DNA from: NVTR01 sp036479015
GTDB taxonomy: Bacteria; Pseudomonadota; Alphaproteobacteria; Rhodobacterales; Rhodobacteraceae
Length of the DNA stretch: 63,363 nucleotides
Direction: 5' to 3'
Assembly: GCA_036479015.1 (NCBI GenBank)
Contig: JAZGFB010000008.1
Coordinates: 1 to 63,363 of the forward strand
Below the pieces are notes generated by a model that was not told where the DNA came from, did no database searches, and was given only the letters and a program-made list of their open reading frames with translations. Of the stretch, positions 30,018-39,367 are shown in pieces. The translations under genes and the position numbers were made by a program. Numbering within the stretch: the stretch's first letter is position 1; every line of letters begins with the position of its first letter.

Positions 30018-30662
30018 ATGCTACGATACCTATACGCCAGTGAACTGGTGAACTTTCCAAAGCTAAGAAGCACGATGTTTATGGACCGTGCAGACCAATT
30101 TTCGCGGCGTCTGAAATGGGCCGTTAGCGTTGATGCGCTTGGGGAAGAACGCGATGAATATGACGCGCTGAACCCGCTCTATGTGATCTGGCAAAACCCC
30201 GATGGCAGCCATGGTGGATCAATGCGGTTTCTGCCGACACTGGGCCCAACAATGGTTAATGATCATTTTTCCCACCTGACGGATGGGGTGCATATTGAAA
30301 GCCCATTGATCTGGGAATGCACCCGGTATTGCCTGGCCGCAGGGGCAGAACGCCGGGTGTCAGCGGCATTGGTGTTGGGCGCGGGTGAGGTTATGGAAAA
30401 TTATCACCTGTCGCATTTTCTAGGCGTCTTTGACCCCCGTATGGAGCGGATTTATCGGCTTTTGGGGGTGGAACCAGATGTTGTCGGGCGCGCCGGGCAG
30501 GGGGCAGATCATATTGGTGTCGGCCTGTGGGAAATGAAAGCCGCAGCCTGGCCAATGATCCTGAAACGGGTTGGTATAACGCGGGAAACGTCGCAGAAAT
30601 GGTTCCATGGGACAGCCCAAAATAGCCAGCACCAATCGGAACTGATCCAGGCGTTCGCCTGA
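30018..30662 (+). CDS. LuxI-family acyl-homoserine-lactone synthase
   Basis: A 214-residue autoinducer synthase. It makes an acyl-homoserine lactone from SAM and acyl-ACP. Conserved LuxI residues are visible: RLKWAVSVDALGEERDEYDALNPLYV (W, E, D, D), GGSMRFLPTLGPTMVNDHF (the RFLPT block with Arg), and SPLIWECTRYCL (E and R). Start ATG 30018 (MLRYLYASELVNF) has GGAG six bases ahead, better than ATG 30006. It is downstream of luxR with an inverted repeat between them. Acyl-chain length cannot be told. Confidence 0.95.
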   Translation: MLRYLYASELVNFPKLRSTMFMDRADQFSRRLKWAVSVDALGEERDEYDALNPLYVIWQNPDGSHGGSMRFLPTLGPTMVNDHFSHLTDGVHIESPLIWECTRYCLAAGAERRVSAALVLGAGEVMENYHLSHFLGVFDPRMERIYRLLGVEPDVVGRAGQGADHIGVGLWEMKAAAWPMILKRVGITRETSQKWFHGTAQNSQHQSELIQAFA

Positions 30663-30741
30663 CTATAATTGCGCGCGCAAACCTGCATATTATGGGGCAA
30701 ATCTGCTGGTCACCCTGGGGCCCGGCCTGTAGGTTTGCGCC

Positions 30742-32286
30742 ATGGGTGCAGCGACGTTTCAGTTCTCGGAAGATCAGGCTGACGCCTATGACCGTATCAG
30801 TGATATGCTGCGCGCCGTTGGCGTTGACCTTATGGAAGGCACCCTGACGCCAAATGTTGAAGATGGCGAAGACGTTCTGGCCGTTATGGGCAAGGCCGGG
30901 TCGGGCAAGACCATGTTGCTGGCGCGCCTGTATGAAGCGATGGAAGAGGCCGGCGTTGATATAGTTTCTGGTGATTACGAAGGGCGCAAACGCAAAGACC
31001 GGCGCACCTTGGCCATTTTGGCCCCCACAAACAAAGCCGCCAGCGTGTTGCGGTTACAGGGGGTTCCGGCCACCACTATCCACCGCATTCTTTACACCCC
31101 GCTGTATGATCCGGAATACGAAAAAATTGCCGAATGGCTGGCCGGGGGGGACGAACGCCCCCAAATAGAGGGCTTAACCGACGCCGCCCTGGACCGTGCC
31201 TATAGCTTTTACCAAATCCATAAATCCATACCCGGTGCCCTGGCGGCGGCCGGGCTGCGCGGATCAGATTTTATTAAGGGTTGGAAGCGCCGCGAAGACC
31301 CGTTGGATATTGGCTTTGTTGATGAAAGCTCAATGCTGGACGACAGGCAATTCAATGACTTAAAGGATATTTTTCCGACCCTGGTGTTGTTTGGTGACCC
31401 GGCGCAATTGGCACCTGTTAACCAGTCTGGCACCATGGTTTTTGATAAACTTGAAGCGCCACAAATTTTGACGTTAGACCGTATTCACCGACAATCAAGT
31501 GACAACCCGATCCTTGATCTGGCCCATGCATTATCAGACGAAAACCTGACCTTTGAAGGTTTTGAGCGGATGGTGGAACAGGCGGCGCAATCGGATGATC
31601 GGGTTGTGCTGGCTGGGCGGGTCCAGGCCGATTTGATGGCCCGCTCGCCGGTTTTGGTTTGGCGTAACGTCACCCGAATACGTCTGATACAGGCATTTCG
31701 CACCGCTTATGGGGCCCCGGCAGACGCGTTGCTACCGGGCGAGCCGCTAATATGTGACGGTATTGAACTGCCGTTGAAACATCGTAAACGCCGGGTTGAT
31801 CTGGAAGCCCGCGGGCTGATCAAAGGCGCGCAGGTTATCTATTTGGGTGCCGGTAAACGCCAGGGATTTTCGCGCCTGCATGTGTTGGGGGCCCTTGATC
31901 CGCAGGTTTCGGCCGCGTCGATCATTAAGATCGAACTGCCGGGGGAAGAAGAGCCGTTCATCCCGTTTGCGGCCAATATGGGGGCGGCATTTTTGCACGG
32001 CGCGGCGGTGACCATCCATAAGGCACAGGGGTCACAATGGCAGGATGTGCAACTGTTCGCCCCGGATATTTATGCCGCCGCCCGCGCTGGCCGGGTTGAG
32101 GCCGGAATACCCCTGTGGAAGCGGCTGACCTATGTGGCTATTACCCGCGCCCAGACGCGGCTGCACTGGGTGGTGCGCAACCGTTTGGCGCGCCCCACAG
32201 CACCGCTGGCTATTGGCGATCTGAATGCCGGGGCATCTGATTTTATGCTGACCTCAGGCCAGCAAGATGAGGACGGCGAAGGCTAA
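30742..32286 (+). CDS. RecD-like ATP-dependent DNA helicase
   Basis: A 514-residue SF1 helicase. Walker A is in VMGKAGSGKTMLLARLYEA (about 49-67), motif Ia in LAPTNKAASVLRLQG (about 93), motif II DEss-like in IGFVDESSMLDDRQF (about 190), motif III in LVLFGDPAQLAPV (about 215), and the UvrD-like C-terminal motifs VTIHKAQGSQW (about 423) and LTYVAITRAQTRLHW (about 464). It is shorter than exonuclease V RecD and matches a family of stand-alone RecD-like helicases in alphaproteobacteria. No RecB or RecC nearby. Role in replication or repair is inferred. It follows luxI after 79 bp. Confidence 0.9.
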   Translation: MGAATFQFSEDQADAYDRISDMLRAVGVDLMEGTLTPNVEDGEDVLAVMGKAGSGKTMLLARLYEAMEEAGVDIVSGDYEGRKRKDRRTLAILAPTNKAASVLRLQGVPATTIHRILYTPLYDPEYEKIAEWLAGGDERPQIEGLTDAALDRAYSFYQIHKSIPGALAAAGLRGSDFIKGWKRREDPLDIGFVDESSMLDDRQFNDLKDIFPTLVLFGDPAQLAPVNQSGTMVFDKLEAPQILTLDRIHRQSSDNPILDLAHALSDENLTFEGFERMVEQAAQSDDRVVLAGRVQADLMARSPVLVWRNVTRIRLIQAFRTAYGAPADALLPGEPLICDGIELPLKHRKRRVDLEARGLIKGAQVIYLGAGKRQGFSRLHVLGALDPQVSAASIIKIELPGEEEPFIPFAANMGAAFLHGAAVTIHKAQGSQWQDVQLFAPDIYAAARAGRVEAGIPLWKRLTYVAITRAQTRLHWVVRNRLARPTAPLAIGDLNAGASDFMLTSGQQDEDGEG

Positions 32287-32291
32287 GAAAA

Positions 32292-33041
32292 TCAGGGGCG
32301 GAAATAGCGGAATATTGCAGAGGCGCCCCAACCGGCAGTGATGGCAATAAACAGCGACAGCAGGCCGTAAATCAGCGGTCTTTCATGGGCCAATGTGAAC
32401 AGCCAGCGTTCGATGCCAACCTTGGAAACATCAATCGACGTTTCAAAAACATCCAAAACCTCGCCGCCACGGGTTAGGATGATGCGGGCGGAATAATCGC
32501 CTTCGGTCAGGTTTGACGGCAGCGTCACAGAGGTTTGGAACAATGTGTCTTGATCCAGTTCAATGGTGCCGGGGTTAACCTGATAAAGACCCGCTTTTGT
32601 ACGGATACGGATCAGGGCATCGATGAAGCTTTCGGCGTCAGCGATGTTGTTGCTTGACCGGCGGATGGCCCGAGGGATGGAAACATGCAGGTCCTGGTCT
32701 TCAGTATCATTGATGACATCTGCAAACGGTGCGGTCGTGGCGATGGCGTAAAACGTCGGCGCGGATTGAATGGCGACTGAATCGACATTGACCCAGATGC
32801 CAAGGCGTTTGGCTTTGCGCCGCACGGTAACTGGTTCGGAAGGGCCAGAGACGGCAATAATCACCTGTAATGGATCAGAGCCGGGGGCCGGTCTATCGCG
32901 CTTTACCGCGCCAAATATCAGGATTTCGGAACCGTCAAAGTTGGCCGTGATGGCGATGCGGTTTTGCGACAGGCCCGCGACAACCTGTTCGGCATGTGCC
33001 GGTAGGGCAAGGGCGATGAATAGTACCAGAAAACGTATCAT
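32292..33041 (-). CDS. TIGR02186 family conserved protein, exported
   Basis: A 249-residue protein of the alphaproteobacterial TIGR02186 family. Signal peptide at 1-17 (MIRFLVLFIALALPAHA), an immunoglobulin-like beta region (VAGLSQNRIAITANFDGSEILIFGAVKRDRPAP), and a C-terminal membrane helix at about 222-242 (YGLLSLFIAITAGWGASAIF) with a short basic end. Most of it should be periplasmic. Its start overlaps the TauE/SafE stop by ATGA, and the pairing of these two families is conserved as far as I remember, so it is probably an accessory of the exporter. Function unknown. Confidence 0.9.
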   Translation of the reverse strand: MIRFLVLFIALALPAHAEQVVAGLSQNRIAITANFDGSEILIFGAVKRDRPAPGSDPLQVIIAVSGPSEPVTVRRKAKRLGIWVNVDSVAIQSAPTFYAIATTAPFADVINDTEDQDLHVSIPRAIRRSSNNIADAESFIDALIRIRTKAGLYQVNPGTIELDQDTLFQTSVTLPSNLTEGDYSARIILTRGGEVLDVFETSIDVSKVGIERWLFTLAHERPLIYGLLSLFIAITAGWGASAIFRYFRP

Positions 33042-33958
33042 CCGTGGCCCCCCGCTGTACCAATTGAGTATAATTCAGACGGTTGCAACAGCAGATCCAG
33101 TGCCAGTTTTCCGCAAACTGCCAGCACCAGAACGGCCAGCAATATGCGCAACTGTTCCGCCTTTAGCTTGACCCCTATACGGGTGCCGATCTGGGCACCA
33201 ATAACGCCACCGATCAGCAGCAGAACTGCCAGCGCCATATCAACGGTAAAGTTGGTTGTCGCATGCAACAGGGTGGTAAAGGCCGTTACGAAAATGATCT
33301 GAAACAGCGACGTGCCGATCACCACGCGGGTTGGCATGCCCAGCAAATAGATCATTGCCGGCACCATGACAAAACCGCCGCCAACACCCATGATCGCGGC
33401 CAGTATGCCCACCAGAACACCAACAATTGCCGGAGGGATGACAGATATATACAGCCCCGAGGTGCGGAATTTCATCTTAAACGGTAGGTTGTGAACCCAG
33501 TTGTGTTTCTTGCGCTTGGGCACGGCACCTGGCTTGCCAGCCCGGTAAAGTGCCCGCAGGCTTTCGACAAACATCAAGCTGCCGATGATGCCCAGAAAAA
33601 ATACGTAGGACAGTTTGACCAGCAGGTCGACCTGACCCATGGATTTCAGCGTGTTGAACAGCTGCACCCCCAGTGCCGCGCCGATCAAGCCGCCGATCAG
33701 CAGCACCGTGCCCATCCGCAGGTCAACGTTTTTTCGTTTGAAATGCGCCAGCACACCGGAAAATGATGATGCCACAATCTGGTTGGCTTCTGTGGCCACG
33801 GCCACGGCGGGCGGGATGCCAATAAAGAACAACAGCGGCGTCATTAAGAACCCGCCGCCGACGCCAAACATGCCAGATAATATGCCCACCATTCCGCCAA
33901 GGCCCAACAGCAGAAAGGCGTTTACGGATACTTCAGCAATGGGCAGGTAAATCTGCAT
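33038..33958 (-). CDS. TauE/SafE (TSUP) family anion exporter
   Basis: A 306-residue membrane permease with about eight helices. The two TSUP repeats show as GILSGMFGVGGGFLMTPLLFFIGIPP (about 24-49) and GILAAIMGVGGGFVMVPAMIYLLGMP (about 183-208), the glycine-rich GVGGG loops being diagnostic. A cytoplasmic basic stretch, RAGKPGAVPKRKKHNW, separates the halves. TSUP proteins export sulphite, sulphonates or other organic anions; the substrate here is unknown. It is coupled by ATGA to TIGR02186. The 150 bp upstream contain no recognisable gene. Confidence 0.9.
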   Translation of the reverse strand: MQIYLPIAEVSVNAFLLLGLGGMVGILSGMFGVGGGFLMTPLLFFIGIPPAVAVATEANQIVASSFSGVLAHFKRKNVDLRMGTVLLIGGLIGAALGVQLFNTLKSMGQVDLLVKLSYVFFLGIIGSLMFVESLRALYRAGKPGAVPKRKKHNWVHNLPFKMKFRTSGLYISVIPPAIVGVLVGILAAIMGVGGGFVMVPAMIYLLGMPTRVVIGTSLFQIIFVTAFTTLLHATTNFTVDMALAVLLLIGGVIGAQIGTRIGVKLKAEQLRILLAVLVLAVCGKLALDLLLQPSELYSIGTAGGHG

Positions 33959-34108
33959 TTTGGACCGTCTGTCAAAAGGTTTGAGAGGCGTCCATATATC
34001 GATATCCGGTTAGTAAATAGTGCATTTGACTGCGACAAATCGGAGCGAAAACGACTCTGCGTTGCCTCATATCACAAATTCTGAATATTTTGTCCAGTCC
34101 GGGTGATC

Positions 34109-35080
34109 TTAACGCTCTTTAACGTAGGGTTCGCCGACGGCTTTGGGCGGGATGGCTTTGCCAACAAAACCGGCCAGTATCACCACCGTCAGGATATAGG
34201 GCAGGGCCTGGGTAAATTGCACCGGAATGGTGAACAACCCAAAGACGTTGATATTGGGGTACAGGTTGGAAATGGCTTCCAGAAAGCCAAACAACAGGCA
34301 CGCGCCCATGGCTTGCCAGGGCCGCCATTTGGCAAATATCAGCGCCGCCAGTGCGATAAAGCCGCGCCCTGCCGTCATTTCTTTGCCAAAGCCCGCAGCC
34401 TGGGCCGTGGACAGGTACGCCCCGGCGATGCCGCATAAAATTCCGGCAATGATCAGCGCCTGATAGCGTATTTTGACCACCGATATACCGGCGGTATCCA
34501 CGGAGGCCGGGTTTTCCCCAACGGCCCGCAGGCGCAGCCCAAAGCGCGTGCGATACAGCACCCACCAGGCCAGCGGTACGGCGGCGTAGGCAATATAAAC
34601 GACGGCCTTGTGGCCCGAGATCAGTTCCGAATAGATCGGGCCGGGCATGGGGAAAGTTTGGAAATAGTCGGCAAAGGGCAGGGTGATGTCGTAAAACCGC
34701 CCATCACCTGACAGGGTTGGGGTTTGACCGCCCTTTTTGTACCAGGCATTGCCGATCACCACCGTCAGGCCCGAGGCCAGAAAATTTACCGCAACCCCTG
34801 ATATCAGCTGATTACCCCGGTAGGTGATCGAGGCCACGGCGTGGATCATTGAAAATGTCACCGACGCGGCGCACCCAGCCAAGATGCCAAGCCAGGCGCT
34901 TTCACTATGATAGGCCGCCGCCGCTGCAAAGAACGCCGCGATCAGCATCTTGCCCTCAAGCCCGATGTCGACAACGCCGGCGCGCTCTGAAAACAAACCC
35001 GCCAGACAGGCCAGCAGCAGTACCACCGACAGCCGGATCGACATGTCCATGGTCAGCATAATTTGCAGAACAATATCCAT
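34109..35080 (-). CDS. Nucleoside-type ABC transporter, permease 2 (BPD_transp_2)
   Basis: A 323-residue inner-membrane permease with about eight to nine helices. It has the branched-chain/ribose-type EAA loop region IAGILCGIAGAYLSTAQAAGFGKEMTAGRGFIALAALIFAKW near 215-255 and starts in family style, with RLSVVLLLACLAGLFSERAGVVDIGLEGKML. It overlaps the end of permease 1 by one base. With the ATPase and BMP-family binding protein it forms a nupNOPQ-like importer for nucleosides or related compounds. Confidence 0.92.
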   Translation of the reverse strand: MDIVLQIMLTMDMSIRLSVVLLLACLAGLFSERAGVVDIGLEGKMLIAAFFAAAAAYHSESAWLGILAGCAASVTFSMIHAVASITYRGNQLISGVAVNFLASGLTVVIGNAWYKKGGQTPTLSGDGRFYDITLPFADYFQTFPMPGPIYSELISGHKAVVYIAYAAVPLAWWVLYRTRFGLRLRAVGENPASVDTAGISVVKIRYQALIIAGILCGIAGAYLSTAQAAGFGKEMTAGRGFIALAALIFAKWRPWQAMGACLLFGFLEAISNLYPNINVFGLFTIPVQFTQALPYILTVVILAGFVGKAIPPKAVGEPYVKER

Positions 35081-36177
35081 CAGCTTTGCGCCTTTCTGAT
35101 CCGGGTGAACAGCTGTTCAAGCGGTTCGCGCACCATATTGTCCAGCGCGCCGGTGAACAGGATGATCAGCGCCTGGATGACCAGTACCATTTCCTTGGAA
35201 ATGGCTGGCATTTCCCACAGCAATTCAAAGCCGCCCTGGGTCAGCATGCCAAACAGCAGGGCCGCCAGCACAATGCCAAACGGATGGCTGCGCCCCATCA
35301 GGGCCACGGCGATGCCGACGAAACCAGCGCCTTCTACAAAGCCTGCGATCAGGCGTTCCTGTTCGCCCATCACCACGTTAATGGCCAGCATGCCCGCAAG
35401 CGCGCCTGATATCAGCATGGCAATGACGGTCACCCGAACCGGCGATATCCCGGCATAGATGGCGGCTTTTTCGTTGCGCCCAAAGGTGCGGATGTCATAG
35501 CCAAGCCGCGTGCGCCACAGCAGAACCCATAGGCCCCAGGCGCACAACAGCGCCAGCAGAAAGCTGATGTTCAGCGGCGCGCTTTTGGAAAATGCGATGC
35601 CAAGTGGCGCCAGCACTTCGTGCGCGGTTGGCAGATGCGCGCCGGGCGGAAAGCCCAGGCTTTCGGCGTTTTGCGACAGCGGGCTTTTTAGGATGCCGTT
35701 CAGCAAATAGCCCAGCAACGCTGCGGCAATAAAGTTGAACATGATGGTGGTCACCACGATATGGCTGCCACGTTTGGCCTGTAAATACGCCGGGATCGCC
35801 GCCCAGGCCGCCCCGAAAACAGCGCCGCCAATGATCGCGGCAGGCAGCGCAATGGTCCAATGCGGCCAGTCAAATGCCAACAGAACAATCGTGACGCCAA
35901 TGCCGCCGATACCGGCCTGACCTTCACCGCCAATGTTGAACAGGCGGGCATGGAACGCGATGGCTACGGCAAGCCCGGCAAACATATAGTTGGTGGCATA
36001 ATACAGCGTGAAGCCAATGCCAGACGTGGACCCAAGCGCGCCCTTGATCATGAAATAAATCATATCAAACGGGTTCTGACCAATGGCCAGTACCACCAGC
36101 CCGGCCACGAAAAACGCCAACATCAGATTGATTAGCGGCACCAAAAAGATGTCAGCCCATCTTGGCATTTTGTCCAT
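35080..36177 (-). CDS. Nucleoside-type ABC transporter, permease 1
   Basis: A 365-residue permease with about ten helices; the first (about 13-33) and the segment LFNIGGEGQAGIGGIGVTIV near 84 are typical of the NupP/YufP type. The EAA-like loop is near 255-300 (ISGALAGMLAINVVMGEQERLIAGFVEGAGFVGIAVALMGRSHP). It overlaps the ATPase stop by one base at 36177 and the next permease at 35080, so all are one operon. Confidence 0.92.
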   Translation of the reverse strand: MDKMPRWADIFLVPLINLMLAFFVAGLVVLAIGQNPFDMIYFMIKGALGSTSGIGFTLYYATNYMFAGLAVAIAFHARLFNIGGEGQAGIGGIGVTIVLLAFDWPHWTIALPAAIIGGAVFGAAWAAIPAYLQAKRGSHIVVTTIMFNFIAAALLGYLLNGILKSPLSQNAESLGFPPGAHLPTAHEVLAPLGIAFSKSAPLNISFLLALLCAWGLWVLLWRTRLGYDIRTFGRNEKAAIYAGISPVRVTVIAMLISGALAGMLAINVVMGEQERLIAGFVEGAGFVGIAVALMGRSHPFGIVLAALLFGMLTQGGFELLWEMPAISKEMVLVIQALIILFTGALDNMVREPLEQLFTRIRKAQS

Positions 36178-37748
36178 CAGTCGGCCCCTTGCTGATCATT
36201 TACCCCGGCCATAAGCAGGCCCAGATCGCGCTCGTTGGTTTTGGCGGGATCACGTTCACCCATGATATGACCGTCAAACATCACCGCGATGCGGTCGGCC
36301 AGCGACATGATTTCTTCCAGCTCGACCGATACCAGCAATATCGCTTTGCCCTGATCGCGCAGTTCCACGATCTGCTGGTGGATGAATTCGATCGCCCCGA
36401 TATCCACGCCGCGGGTGGGCTGGCCCACCAGCAACAGATCAGGGTTGCGTTCAATTTCGCGGGCCAGCACGATTTTCTGCTGGTTGCCGCCGGAAAAATT
36501 TTTTGCATGCAGGTGCGGGTGCGGCGGGCGCACGTCAAAGCGTGCCATCTTGGCCTCGGTGTCGGCGCGGATGGCTGCGTTATCCATCAGCAACCGGTTC
36601 TTTTGATAGGCCGGATCACGCTGATAACCCAATGCCGTATTTTCCCAGGCCATGAAATCCATCACCAGCCCTTCTGACTGGCGGTCTTCGGGCACATGGG
36701 CAATGCCGCGTGCACGCCGCGACTGGCCATTAGAATGCTTGCCGGTCAGATCAATCGACTGGCCGTTTATGGTGATCGAGCCGGTGGCATTCATGTAACC
36801 GCCCAGCACCGATAACAGTTCCGATTGGCCATTGCCCGACACCCCGGCGATGCCCAGAATTTCCCCGGCACGCACCGTTAGCGAAATACCTTTTACCCGC
36901 TCAACGCCGGCGTCATCCACCACCCGCAGGTTGTCGATTTCCAAAATGGTATCGCCGACGGTGGCTGGTTTTTTCTGAACGCTTAACAGTACCTTACGCC
37001 CCACCATCCGCTCTGCCAGATCCTCGGGTGAGGTGTCAGCGGTGTTAACGGTAGACATCATCTCACCGCGCCGCATCACCGACACGGTGTCAGTAATATC
37101 CATGATCTCACGCAGTTTGTGGGTGATCAGAATAATCGTTTTACCCTCGGCTTTCAGGTTGCGCAGGATGCGGAACAAATGGTCCGCCTCGGCCGGGGTC
37201 AACACCCCCGTCGGTTCATCCAAAATCAGGATGTCCGCCTGCCGATACAGGGCTTTCAAAATTTCCACCCGCTGCTGGTGCCCCACCGACAGATCCTGGA
37301 TCAGCGCGTCGGGATCAACATCCAGCTCATATTCTTGGGCCAGCGACGTCAGCGTTTTGCGCGCTTTGGCCAAAGACCCTTTTAGCATCGGCCCGTCTTC
37401 CGCCCCCAGCACAACGTTTTCCAGAACCGAAAAATTATCGATCAGTTTGAAATGCTGAAACACCATGCCGATGCCCGCGGCAATTGCCGCCTGACTGTCA
37501 GGAATGTCGGTCTTTTGGCCTGCGATGAAAATTTCACCGGCGTCAGCTTTGTAAAACCCGTACAAAATAGACATCAGCGTGGATTTTCCGGCGCCATTTT
37601 CGCCGATGATCCCGTGCACGGTACCGCGCGCGACTGAGATCGAAATATCTTTATTTGCCTGCACCGGGCCAAAGGCCTTGCTGATGCCGACCAGTTCAAT
37701 TGCTGGGGCGACCGTTTCCGGCCGCCCCGCTGTGTTTTCCCCAGACAT
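36177..37748 (-). CDS. Nucleoside-type ABC transporter, double ATPase subunit
   Basis: A 523-residue protein with two fused ABC domains, as in NupO/YufO and RbsA. First domain: Walker A GENGAGKSTLMSIL near 54, signature LSVGHQQRVEIL near 159, Walker B DILILDEPTGVLTP near 177. Second domain: a degenerate Walker A GVSGNGQSELLSVLGG near 308, signature FSGGNQQKIVLAREI near 418, Walker B LLLVGQPTRGVDIG near 440. The second Walker A lacks the GKS/T Lys, normal for this family. It powers import through the two permeases below it. Confidence 0.95.
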   Translation of the reverse strand: MSGENTAGRPETVAPAIELVGISKAFGPVQANKDISISVARGTVHGIIGENGAGKSTLMSILYGFYKADAGEIFIAGQKTDIPDSQAAIAAGIGMVFQHFKLIDNFSVLENVVLGAEDGPMLKGSLAKARKTLTSLAQEYELDVDPDALIQDLSVGHQQRVEILKALYRQADILILDEPTGVLTPAEADHLFRILRNLKAEGKTIILITHKLREIMDITDTVSVMRRGEMMSTVNTADTSPEDLAERMVGRKVLLSVQKKPATVGDTILEIDNLRVVDDAGVERVKGISLTVRAGEILGIAGVSGNGQSELLSVLGGYMNATGSITINGQSIDLTGKHSNGQSRRARGIAHVPEDRQSEGLVMDFMAWENTALGYQRDPAYQKNRLLMDNAAIRADTEAKMARFDVRPPHPHLHAKNFSGGNQQKIVLAREIERNPDLLLVGQPTRGVDIGAIEFIHQQIVELRDQGKAILLVSVELEEIMSLADRIAVMFDGHIMGERDPAKTNERDLGLLMAGVNDQQGAD

Positions 37749-37753
37749 TGGAA

Positions 37754-38743
37754 TTAGCTGACCGGGCAGCTGCTGTCTGACATATAGTCATGTACGGCGA
37801 TTGACCCGTCGATGATGCCTGCTTTGGCAGCTTCTACAGCCGCCGCAATGTCGGCGCTAAAGACACCGGCGTTATGCTCATCAACCGCATAATCAATTCC
37901 GCCATTGGCCAGGCCAAGTACGTTAAAGCCAGCTTCCAGATCGACGCCATCACTAAAGGCATTGTAAACAGCAACGTCCACACGCTTCATCATTGATGTC
38001 AAAACCGAACCCGGGTGCAGGTAGTTCTGGTTGCTGTCCACACCGATGGAAAAGATACCTTCGTCGGTTGCGGTCTGCAGTACACCAACACCGGTACCAC
38101 CGGCAGCGGCGTAAACCACGTCAGAACCCTGGCTGATCTGGGCTTTGGTGATCTCGCCACCTTTCACCGGGTCATTCCAAGCATGGAAATCGGTACCTGT
38201 CATGTTCTGGATCACAGATGCGTCGGCATTGGTTGCTTTCACACCCTGCACATAGCCACAGGCAAATTTGCGGATCAGCGGAATGTCCATTCCGCCCACA
38301 AAGCTAACCGTGCCAGTTTGTGAAGCTTTGGCAGCAGCAACACCGACTAGGTAAGAACCTTCATGCTCATTAAACACAACCGAACGCACGTTGGGCTGAT
38401 CTACAACCATGTCAATGATGGCAAATTTAGTGTCAGGAAAATCTGCGGCAACGGCTTCTAGTGCTGTGGCGAAGGCGAAACCTGTCATCACAATCGGGTT
38501 GTTGCCAGCTTCGGCAAACCGGCGCAGCGCCTGTTCGCGCTGGGCTTCTGATGTCAGCTCAATCTCACGGAATGAACCGCCAGTTTCTTCGGCCCATTTT
38601 GTGGCACCGTTGAACGCAGCTTCGTTGAATGACTTGTCGAACTTGCCGCCAAGATCAAAGATAATTGCAGGGTCAGCAGCAGCTGCACCGGCGGTGATCG
38701 CGATGGTTGCGGCAGCGCCAAGGAATTTCTGCATGAGGGTCAT
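37754..38743 (-). CDS. BMP-family nucleoside-binding periplasmic protein
   Basis: A 329-residue substrate-binding protein with a signal peptide (MTLMQKFLGAAATIAITAGAAAA, about 1-23) and no lipobox Cys at the cleavage site. The BMP/PnrA fold shows as IIFDLGGKFDKSFNEAAFNGATKW (about 27-50), NEHEGSYLVGVAAAKAS near 123, VSFVGGMDIPLIRKFACGYVQG near 144, and GSDVVYAAAGGTGVGVLQ near 208. Relatives bind purine nucleosides. I set the start at ATG 38743 with GGGAGAA upstream; a longer frame from 38815 lacks a signal peptide at its start. First gene of the transporter operon, five bases before the ATPase. Confidence 0.93.
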   Translation of the reverse strand: MTLMQKFLGAAATIAITAGAAAADPAIIFDLGGKFDKSFNEAAFNGATKWAEETGGSFREIELTSEAQREQALRRFAEAGNNPIVMTGFAFATALEAVAADFPDTKFAIIDMVVDQPNVRSVVFNEHEGSYLVGVAAAKASQTGTVSFVGGMDIPLIRKFACGYVQGVKATNADASVIQNMTGTDFHAWNDPVKGGEITKAQISQGSDVVYAAAGGTGVGVLQTATDEGIFSIGVDSNQNYLHPGSVLTSMMKRVDVAVYNAFSDGVDLEAGFNVLGLANGGIDYAVDEHNAGVFSADIAAAVEAAKAGIIDGSIAVHDYMSDSSCPVS

Positions 38744-38947
38744 ATTGTTTTCTCCCAGTTGGTTAGTCGCGGGTGCCAGTCTTGCCAACACCCTGCGGAT
38801 AAGCGAGCAGATCACATTTGATCATCATGCATTAAGGCCGAACGGCATGGGAAGCGTCAATAAGATTCTATACGCGCGGGCGAATATTTTACCATTTGAT
38901 CTAATTTTATTGATATTTTGCGTTCGCGGTCCCAGGGGGGGGCGCAG

Positions 38948-39367
38948 TCAAATTAGGTTTTTCGACAGAATCAATGCATCCTGTGCAATGGTTCCAGCCG
39001 ATGCATAATATCCACTGCGCCGTCCGGTTTCCAAATAACCAGATCGGTAATATAGCGCCAGCGCCGCGGTGTTTTCGGCGGATACTTCCAGATGAATTTT
39101 TGACACTTTGTCCTGCAATAGGTTTGCTTCCAGTTCAGCCAATAATGCCCCGCCAAAACCCAACCGGCGGGCATCAGGCAGAACTGCTATGGTCAATATC
39201 TCGGCCTCATCCAGAACCGCGCGAGCCAGTACAAAGCCCTTTGACTTGGCGGCCAAATAGGTCCCCTTTGCCCGCAAAAGGTCGGAAAACTCTGCCGCCG
39301 TCCAGCTGCGCGTGTCTGTAAAACTAGAGGCATGGGTTTGCGCCAGCCAATTGGCATCGGGTGTCAT
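38948..39367 (-). CDS. rimI: GNAT acetyltransferase, RimI-type
   Basis: A 139-residue GNAT protein. The acetyl-CoA loop is VLPDARRLGFGGALLAELEANL at about 77-98, followed by LEVSAENTAALALYYRSGYLETGRRSGYY at about 105-133, the usual RimI C-terminus. RimI acetylates the N-terminal alanine of ribosomal protein S18; substrates in alphaproteobacteria are less certain. It overlaps the tsaB stop by four bases and ends the nfuA-tsaB-rimI run, an arrangement conserved in this order. Confidence 0.9.
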   Translation of the reverse strand: MTPDANWLAQTHASSFTDTRSWTAAEFSDLLRAKGTYLAAKSKGFVLARAVLDEAEILTIAVLPDARRLGFGGALLAELEANLLQDKVSKIHLEVSAENTAALALYYRSGYLETGRRSGYYASAGTIAQDALILSKNLI

